Made by a program: the position numbers and the translations under genes. Of a stretch of 64,000 nucleotides of DNA, positions 58,847 to 64,000 are shown piece by piece. How positions within the stretch are numbered: the first letter of the stretch is position 1; the number at the start of each line of letters is the position of its first letter. The notes beneath the pieces are model-generated. The model was given only the letters and a program-made list of their open reading frames with translations, had not been told where the DNA came from and searched no databases. The DNA comes from JAJFUE01 sp039683515 (GTDB lineage Bacteria; Sumerlaeota; Sumerlaeia; MVZB01), in NCBI GenBank assembly GCA_039683515.1, contig JBDKRG010000038.1:7756-71755 (forward strand), in the 5' to 3' direction.

Positions 58847-61330
58847 TTACTCGGCGAGCAGCCATTGGCGCGCGGCGGCGCCTTGCACGAAATCGTAATA
58901 CCTCGCCGTCGAGCGCTGGAGCCACGTGCTTCCGTTGTTGCGTCCGCCGGCGAAATAACCGGTCGCGCGAACGTAGTGATTCTGGTTCGTCGGCAGCTTG
59001 AGGCCGCCCAGCCGGTAACCCACCCCGGCCACGGCCCCTCCCCAGCCGAGCGGCGTCCAGTGTTCCCCGTCGCTCGACGCCTCGAACTGGACCTGGTACG
59101 GCCACGGATGGCCTCCCCCCAGCGTCCACGTCACGGTCCCCGACCCGACCGTGAGCTTCTGCGTCGCCGCATCCGGGTTGGTGTAGCGGACGAGATTTGA
59201 CCGCACGCCGCAGTTGGCCAGGATTTTGCCGTCCGGTTGCAGCGCCAACCCATACCCCATCCGGTCGCCGTTGTTTTCGTGGATGTAGCCGAAATTCGGA
59301 TCGATCGTGCCGTCCGGGTTCAGCCGCTCGGTATAGAAATTCCACTTGAAAACCCCATCGGTGATCTGGTGCATGCCGTGAATGATGATTTGTCCGTTGG
59401 CTTGCACGATGATCGAGCCGATCTCGTTGAAACCGGTCAGGTTTGTCTGGACCAGGCCGAACGCCGGGTCGCGCTTGCCGTTCTCGTGCAGCCGCATGAT
59501 TCCGTAGCACGCGACGCTGCGCAGCTCGATGAAACTGCCGCCGACGATGATCTTCCCGTTCGGCTGCACCGCGAAGCACATGGCTTCTCCGCTGACCCCG
59601 ACGCTCCGGCTGAATCCCGTGTCGGCCGACCCGTCCGCATTGAGCCGCAAGATCTCGCCCCCCTCCCGGCCCACCACGATTTTCCCGTCCAGCTGCAATG
59701 CGAGCGCCCGGCAGGTAAAAGAGCTCGATCCGGTATTGAAACTGGTGTCGACCGTTCCGTCCGGCTGAAGCCGGACCAGCCCCCCGCGAGCCACGCCATT
59801 GACGTTCCTCATCCGGCCCCCGGCAAGGATTTTGCCGTCCGGCTGGAGCGCGAACACATCGATGCCGTAACGGTCGACCGTGACCGGCTGGAAAGTCGTG
59901 TCGGTGGTGCCATCGGCGTTCAGGCGCCGGATGGTTGAGCGGTAGCCGCGCATGTAGCTCCCGCACACGACCATCTTGCCGTCGGGCTGGACGAGGATTG
60001 CAAACGCATCCGCATTGTAACCGGTTTGGCCGTTGAACGCGGTGTCCGCCGTGCCGTCGGGGTATTCCCGGATCAGTTTTCCGGGATAATCGTACGGACT
60101 GCCCCCGGTCAGGCCGCCGCCCACGATTTTGCCGTCCAGCTGCAGCGCCATCGCATAGATCCCATAGGTGGGGGTTGTGATGTTGAAGGTGACCTCCAGC
60201 CCGCCGTCCGGGTTCAGCCGCGCGAGCCGGTTGCGCGCGGTTCCGCCGACGCTCGTGAAGTCGCCGCCCAAAAGCGCCTTGCCGTCGGGTTGCACCGTGA
60301 CCGCATAAACGCGGCTTCCCTCATCCACGTTCGGCGCAAACCCCGGGTCGACCGAGCCGTCGACGTTGAGCCGTGCGATCCCGCGGTGGGTTTGCCCGCC
60401 CATTTTCGAGAATTCTCCGCCGACAATGATCTTGCCGTCCGCCTGCAGCGCCAGCGCGTCGACGAAATCATCGGCCGCCTCGCCCGGGTCAAACGTCTTG
60501 TCCAGCGAACCGTTCTCGTTGATCCGCGCCACGCAACGCCTGTGCCAGCCGTTGATCGCCATGAACGTCCCGCCCAGGACCATCTTGCCGTCGGGCTGGA
60601 TGACGAGGGCGTTCACGTAGCTGTTGGCGTCCGTGCCGGGATTGAAGTTCTCGTCCACCTTGCCGTCGGCGTTCAGGCGCACGATCCGGTTGTGAATCAC
60701 CCCCCCGACCCGTTCGAAATACCCGCCCAGCACAATCTTCCCATTGCGCTGCACCGCGACGGCGTGGATCGAGCTGTTGGACCCGGTGTTGGCCGGCACG
60801 AACGACGTGTCCAGCGAACCGTTGGCGTTGAGCCGCGCGACCGCGACCCGCGCAACGCCGTTGACTTGCGTGAAGTCGCCGCCAATGAGCGCCTTGCCGT
60901 CGGCCTGGATCGCCACGGCGTTCACCGTGCCGTTGGCCCCCGCCCCGGGGTTGAACGACGCGTCCAGCGACCCGTCCGCGTTGATCCGGGCGATGCGGCT
61001 GCGCGCCTGCCCGTCGATCGCGGTGAATTCACCCGCCACCAGGATTTTGCCGTCGGCCTGCGGCGCGATCGCGAGGACCGCCCCGTCCGCGTCGGCCAGA
61101 AACGTGCTGTCGCTCGTGCCGTCGTTCAAGAGGCGCGTCATGTGGCGTCGGGCCCCTTCGCCCGTGCTGAAATCGCCGCCGAGGAGAATCCTGCCGTCGC
61201 CCTGCACGGCCAGCGCGCGCACCGTCCCGTTGACGTCCGGATCGAACCCGTCGATCACCGAGGGCACAGCCCCAACCACCGGCTGGGCAAGCACAGCAAC
61301 GAGCGCCAGCGCCACAAACACCTGTTTCAT
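58847..61330 (-). CDS. Secreted delta-60 repeat protein (14 repeats)
   Basis: 827 residues. Signal peptide MKQVFVALALVAVLAQPVVG. Residues 25-725 contain 14 repeats of about 50-55 residues, each with a Q-x-DGKI-x-x-GG-F strand and an R-LN-DG-x-D-x-FNPG turn (delta-60 repeats, TIGR02608-type). The last 95 residues form a different beta domain (VTWTLGGGHPWPYQVQFEAS ... RSTARYYDFVQG). The repeats probably make one or two beta-propellers. Surface or secreted role unknown. Repeats are well diverged from each other, so not a recent expansion. Preceded by a short spacer after the ilvC terminator. Confidence 0.93.
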   Translation of the reverse strand: MKQVFVALALVAVLAQPVVGAVPSVIDGFDPDVNGTVRALAVQGDGRILLGGDFSTGEGARRHMTRLLNDGTSDSTFLADADGAVLAIAPQADGKILVAGEFTAIDGQARSRIARINADGSLDASFNPGAGANGTVNAVAIQADGKALIGGDFTQVNGVARVAVARLNANGSLDTSFVPANTGSNSSIHAVAVQRNGKIVLGGYFERVGGVIHNRIVRLNADGKVDENFNPGTDANSYVNALVIQPDGKMVLGGTFMAINGWHRRCVARINENGSLDKTFDPGEAADDFVDALALQADGKIIVGGEFSKMGGQTHRGIARLNVDGSVDPGFAPNVDEGSRVYAVTVQPDGKALLGGDFTSVGGTARNRLARLNPDGGLEVTFNITTPTYGIYAMALQLDGKIVGGGLTGGSPYDYPGKLIREYPDGTADTAFNGQTGYNADAFAILVQPDGKMVVCGSYMRGYRSTIRRLNADGTTDTTFQPVTVDRYGIDVFALQPDGKILAGGRMRNVNGVARGGLVRLQPDGTVDTSFNTGSSSFTCRALALQLDGKIVVGREGGEILRLNADGSADTGFSRSVGVSGEAMCFAVQPNGKIIVGGSFIELRSVACYGIMRLHENGKRDPAFGLVQTNLTGFNEIGSIIVQANGQIIIHGMHQITDGVFKWNFYTERLNPDGTIDPNFGYIHENNGDRMGYGLALQPDGKILANCGVRSNLVRYTNPDAATQKLTVGSGTVTWTLGGGHPWPYQVQFEASSDGEHWTPLGWGGAVAGVGYRLGGLKLPTNQNHYVRATGYFAGGRNNGSTWLQRSTARYYDFVQGAAARQWLLAE

Positions 61331-61408
61331 TACGACCAGGCTCCGCGATCAAAATGTTTCCCACCTGCCGGGAGTTTAGAACATCACGACGCACCCATCA
61401 ACCAGATT

Positions 61409-61448
61409 AAAAACGTCCCCGGGCCCTTGCGGAGCCGGGGACGTTTTT
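61409..61448. terminator. Bidirectional terminator between ilvC and the delta-60 gene
   Basis: Perfect 13-bp stem AAAACGTCCCCGG (61410-61422) / CCGGGGACGTTTT (61435-61447); A- and T-tracts on both sides. For ilvC, which ends at 61467, it is the terminator. Confidence 0.88.
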
Positions 61449-61466
61449 GAGCTTTGACGGGCCGAT

Positions 61467-62465
61467 TTACTTGTTCTTCTTGAGCCACGCCATCTTGGAG
61501 CGGATGCCGGCGCCGACCTCTTCGATCTGGTGCTTGGCGCCCTCGGCGCGCATCTGCTTGAAGTTCGGCATGCCCGAGTTGGCCTCGGCCAGCCATTCCT
61601 TGGCGAACGAGCCGCTCTGGATCTCGCCCAGGATCTTCTTCATCTCGGCGCGGGTGGCGTCGGTGACGATCCGCGGGCCGCGCGTGAAGTCGCCGTATTC
61701 GGCCGTGTTGCTGATCGAGTCGCGCATGCGGGCGATGCCGCCTTCGTAGATCAGGTCGACGATGAGCTTGACCTCGTGGCAGCACTCGAAGTACGCCATC
61801 TCGGGGCTGTAGCCGGCGCCGACGAGCGTCTCGAAGCCCGACATGATCAGGTGCGACAGGCCGCCGCACAGCACGACCTGCTCGCCGAACAGGTCGGTCT
61901 CGGTCTCTTCGCGGAACGTCGTCTCGTAGACGCCCGAGCGGGTGCCGCCGACGCCCTTGGCCTGCGCCAGGCCGTACTGCATGGCCTTGCCGGTGGCGTC
62001 CTGGGCGACCGCGACGAGGCACGGCACGCCGCCGCCCTCGACGAACGTGCGGCGGACGAGGTGGCCGGGGCCCTTGGGCGCGACCATCCAGACGTCGACG
62101 TCGGGCGGCGGGACGATGGCCTTGAAGTGGATGTTGAAACCGTGGCTGAAGACGAGGGCCTTGCCGGGCTTGAGGTTCGGCTTGATGTCGTTCTCGTAGA
62201 GCTTGGCCTGGACCTCGTCCGGGACGAGGATCTGGATGATGTCGGCCTTGGCGGCCGCTTCGGCGGCGTCGACCGGCTTGAAGCCGTGTTCGACGGCGAG
62301 GTCGTAATTCTTGGAGCCCTTGCGCTGGCCGATGATCACATTGAGGCCGCTGTCGCGCATGTTCTGGGCCTGGGCATGGCCCTGGCTGCCGTAGCCGATG
62401 ACGGCAATGGTCTTGTCCTTGAGCAGCGACAGGTCCGCATCTTCATCGTAGTATAACTTGGCCAT
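61467..62465 (-). CDS. ilvC: Ketol-acid reductoisomerase (class I)
   Basis: 332 residues from ATG 62465 with AAGGAG. The second enzyme of branched-chain amino-acid synthesis: isomerises and reduces acetolactate/acetohydroxybutyrate. Rossmann VIGYGSQGHAQAQNMRDSG; GQRKGSKN suggests NADPH; MVAPKGPGHLVRRTFVEGGG; metal and substrate acids in SGVYETTFREETETDLFGEQ; FECCHEVKLIVDLIYEGGI. No ilvB/ilvH next to it, so it is a single-gene unit with its own terminator. No leader peptide is evident. Confidence 0.97.
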   Translation of the reverse strand: MAKLYYDEDADLSLLKDKTIAVIGYGSQGHAQAQNMRDSGLNVIIGQRKGSKNYDLAVEHGFKPVDAAEAAAKADIIQILVPDEVQAKLYENDIKPNLKPGKALVFSHGFNIHFKAIVPPPDVDVWMVAPKGPGHLVRRTFVEGGGVPCLVAVAQDATGKAMQYGLAQAKGVGGTRSGVYETTFREETETDLFGEQVVLCGGLSHLIMSGFETLVGAGYSPEMAYFECCHEVKLIVDLIYEGGIARMRDSISNTAEYGDFTRGPRIVTDATRAEMKKILGEIQSGSFAKEWLAEANSGMPNFKQMRAEGAKHQIEEVGAGIRSKMAWLKKNK

Positions 62466-62789
62466 CTGACGATCTCCTTCAGGATATGAGCTTGCGCCGC
62501 CGAGGGTGTCATGCCGCTCGCATAGGCGACTCCGAAACCCAACCAAGGTAGTCTTTGGCGCGGTGAAGATCAAGATTTATTGCCCCCGGCTCGTGCTCGT
62601 AACCGTAACCAGGCATAGCCAGAACCAATTCGGCTGACCAACAAAAAGCGCCTTTGGCGCTCAGCGAGCTTTTACAGAAAAGAAATTCTCTGCGCCCTCT
62701 GCTCATCGCTGCATCTCTGCGACAAAATTTTTTGAACTTTTCTCCGGTTTCGACACTATTGTTACGGAAGACCAGACGGGAGGATGCGA
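62466..62789. other. Divergent promoter region of ilvC and the membrane protein gene
   Basis: 324 bases, no gene. It holds a short CGTGCTCGTAACCGTAACC satellite remnant (62590-62609) and an AGCGCCTTTGGCGCT palindrome (62648-62662). Confidence 0.55.
62732..62760 (+). promoter_or_regulatory. Candidate promoter of the membrane protein gene
   Basis: TTGAAC (62732-62737), 17-base spacer, ACTATT (62755-62760), 29 bases before the ATG at 62790. Confidence 0.35.
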
Positions 62790-63518
62790 ATGGAGCCTGA
62801 AGAACGTAACCGGCCAAAATCGGGAGGACGGCTCCTGCGCTGGTTGGCCGCGCTGAGCGCGCTGGCGTTTCTTCTTTTTGCCGCTCTGGCGGCTTTCATC
62901 GGCTATGGCCTCGTCCGGCCGATCCCCAAACCCCAGGAGCTTCCGCTGAGCAGCCTCAAGCCGATCCCCGTCGCCGGGCAACCAACCTCTTCCACGCTCG
63001 CGGCCAGCACGGGCGGCATCCGGACGACCGACACGGCGACGACCACGACCGGTCCCATGCTGGAGCTCATTCCCGAAGCGGTCCAGCCAACGCCCGAACG
63101 GCGGGCGGCGGCACGGGCGATCAACGCCGCGTTCGCCCAGGTTCTGGCGGATTATGCCGAAGAAGTTGCCATCGAGAAAAAGTACCCGGGCAGGGAGAAG
63201 CAGGCATACGACCGGTGGCGAAAGGAATTGATCGACAACTATGTCATCCGCTACGACCACCTTGAAAAAATCGTCGCGCAGTTGCAAAAGGATTTCCCGT
63301 CCGACCTGGACCGGTTCGAGGCGGTTTACCTCGGCATGCTTGCCGAGCGCAAGGACTGGGGCGAAGCGGTTAATTACTGCGACCGCGTGCGCCATGACTG
63401 GAACCGGTCCCTCTACTACAACCGCCAGGCGGAACATTGGTTTCAAAGATCGGCCGGCGTCGGAATCCTCGGCCTGCGCGCGGCCATGAGAAAATTTTTC
63501 CACCGCAGCGATGCATAA
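62790..63518 (+). CDS. Membrane-anchored protein of unknown function
   Basis: 242 residues from ATG 62790, with GGGAGG at six bases; the ATG six bases earlier touches that ribosome site and is less likely. One membrane helix at about 17-43 (LLRWLAALSALAFLLFAALA). A proline/threonine-rich linker (45-95) follows, then a helical domain (AARAINAAFAQVLADYAEEV ... QAYDRWRKELIDNYVIRYDH) that ends in a TPR-like helix pair (FEAVYLGMLAERKDWGEAVN). I recognise no family. Single-gene unit, divergent from ilvC. Confidence 0.78.
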   Translation: MEPEERNRPKSGGRLLRWLAALSALAFLLFAALAAFIGYGLVRPIPKPQELPLSSLKPIPVAGQPTSSTLAASTGGIRTTDTATTTTGPMLELIPEAVQPTPERRAAARAINAAFAQVLADYAEEVAIEKKYPGREKQAYDRWRKELIDNYVIRYDHLEKIVAQLQKDFPSDLDRFEAVYLGMLAERKDWGEAVNYCDRVRHDWNRSLYYNRQAEHWFQRSAGVGILGLRAAMRKFFHRSDA

Positions 63519-63555
63519 CACCTCTAAATCTACGGAATGAGTACGGACAAAGGGC

Positions 63556-63585
63556 ACGAGGGACCTAAAGGACCTAAGGGACCCA
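63556..63585. repeat. GGACCTAA tandem run
   Basis: GGGACC, AAGGACC, AAGGGACCC, AAGG units in a row, the inverse sequence type of the run at 34166-34206. Confidence 0.65.
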
Positions 63586-63605
63586 AGGAAAAGCGAGGAA
63601 ACCCG

Positions 63606-64000
63606 TCACGTTGACGGGGGCGGCAGCCTGGCTGTAGCCGGGGGACGTTCGGATTGCGGATTGCGGATTGCGGATTGCGGTTTGGGGGGCGCGGGGAGGG
63701 CGGGAGTGGACGAAATGGACCGGATGGACGAAATGGACGGGGGAGGCGGCGTTGCGGATTGCGGATTTCGGATTGCGGATTGCGGATTGGGGGGCGCCGG
63801 GAGGGCGGGAGTGGACGAAATGGACCGGATGGACGAAGTTGACGGGGGAGGCGGCGTTGCGGATTGCGGATTGCGGATTGCGGATTTCGGATTGGGATCC
63901 TCGGAAAGATTCGCGTTCACGCGGTCGAGGGCGGCGTGGAGCTTGTCGGGCGGGATGGCGGCGACTTCGCGGACATCGCGGGCCTCGGCCAGGTTGGGCT
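63606..64000 (-). CDS. Partial gene of unknown function with satellite-encoded C-terminus
   Basis: The 3' end of a minus-strand gene whose start lies beyond the right edge. The last unique part reads NLAEARDVREVAAIPPDKLH then AALDRVNANLSEDPN; from there to the stop at 63606 the protein is translated repeat DNA: PQSAIRN/KSAIRN (GATTGCG heptads) alternating with ATPPPPS-SSIRSISSTPALP. Two copies of a 105-bp unit account for most of it. The unique part is too short to name. The low-complexity tail may be a recent fusion of spacer satellite to the coding region after loss of the original stop. Confidence 0.6.
   Translation of the reverse strand, partial: PNLAEARDVREVAAIPPDKLHAALDRVNANLSEDPNPKSAIRNPQSATPPPPSTSSIRSISSTPALPAPPNPQSAIRNPQSATPPPPSISSIRSISSTPALPAPPKPQSAIRNPQSERPPATARLPPPST
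63650..63895. repeat. 105-bp tandem duplication built on GATTGCG heptads
   Basis: GATTGCG heptads (63652-63690, 63755-63788, 63858-63893) alternate with a GGGCGGGAGTGGACGAAATG block (from 63699 and again from 63804), giving a 105-bp period. The second copy has a GCG to GCC and an AAATGGA to AAGTTGA change. Confidence 0.85.

Overview
The window reads as a contiguous piece of a high-GC chromosome from a Gram-negative-type bacterium. I see no rRNA, tRNA, CRISPR array or prophage. A complete 14-subunit NADH:quinone oxidoreductase, an ECF sigma factor with a membrane partner, a delta-60 repeat secreted protein, PAS/GAF kinases and intergenic spaces packed with short tandem repeats and REP-type palindromes suggest the Planctomycetota / Verrucomicrobiota (PVC) neighbourhood or a related candidate phylum. 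This placement is inference from style; no marker gene here settles the phylum.

Layout. 0-7.6 kb: minus-strand housekeeping genes (ylxM fragment, membrane protein/ECF sigma pair, rsmA, a JAB-DinG helicase fusion). 7.7-9.8 kb: an unknown membrane-anchored protein and a vapBC-type toxin-antitoxin pair with a readable promoter and operator. 9.8-26.3 kb: nuoABCDEF-[small ORF, REP-associated transposase]-GHIJK-N-L-M, all on the minus strand, with the last three genes in the unusual order N-L-M. 26.5-37.1 kb: nitroreductase, permease, acetyltransferase, metX, two glycosyltransferases and three secreted proteins, including a matrixin-like protein that has lost its zinc site. 37.4-42.5 kb: pilT, a GGQ release-factor-like protein, and a small heat-shock protein coupled to lon. 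42.5-44.2 kb: an AT-richer island with a KilA-N protein, two KilA-N fragments and a NucS-like nuclease. 44.4-51.7 kb: a GT-C membrane protein fused to a degenerate purple-acid-phosphatase domain, comF and a 1,348-residue hybrid histidine kinase. 52-64 kb: a cold-shock protein, gap, tpiA, a GAF histidine kinase, an amino-acid permease, a 14-copy delta-60 repeat protein, ilvC, an unknown membrane protein, and the end of a gene whose C-terminus is translated repeat DNA.

The least explained signal is the non-genic DNA. Three kinds of element recur: (i) GTAG/GTGG-footed palindromes, one lying in frame inside dinG and others supplying or touching stop codons; (ii) 6-7 bp tandem satellites that begin at or within a few bases of the stop codons of at least eight genes and supply the same last residues and stop to three unrelated proteins; (iii) a 55-bp element present three times upstream of minus-strand genes, with a promoter-like TTGYGG-N18-CACAAY core, twice at glycosyltransferase genes. 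A 242-bp nested inverted repeat and a palindromic coding segment in the KilA-N gene, whose upstream copy carries compensating changes, add to this.

Functionally the block joins respiration (complex I), central carbon flow (GAPDH, TPI), amino-acid supply (MetX, IlvC, permease), surface glycosylation and type IV pilus retraction, protein quality control and sensory phosphorelay. The accessory content is limited to the toxin-antitoxin pair, the REP transposase and the KilA-N/nuclease island.
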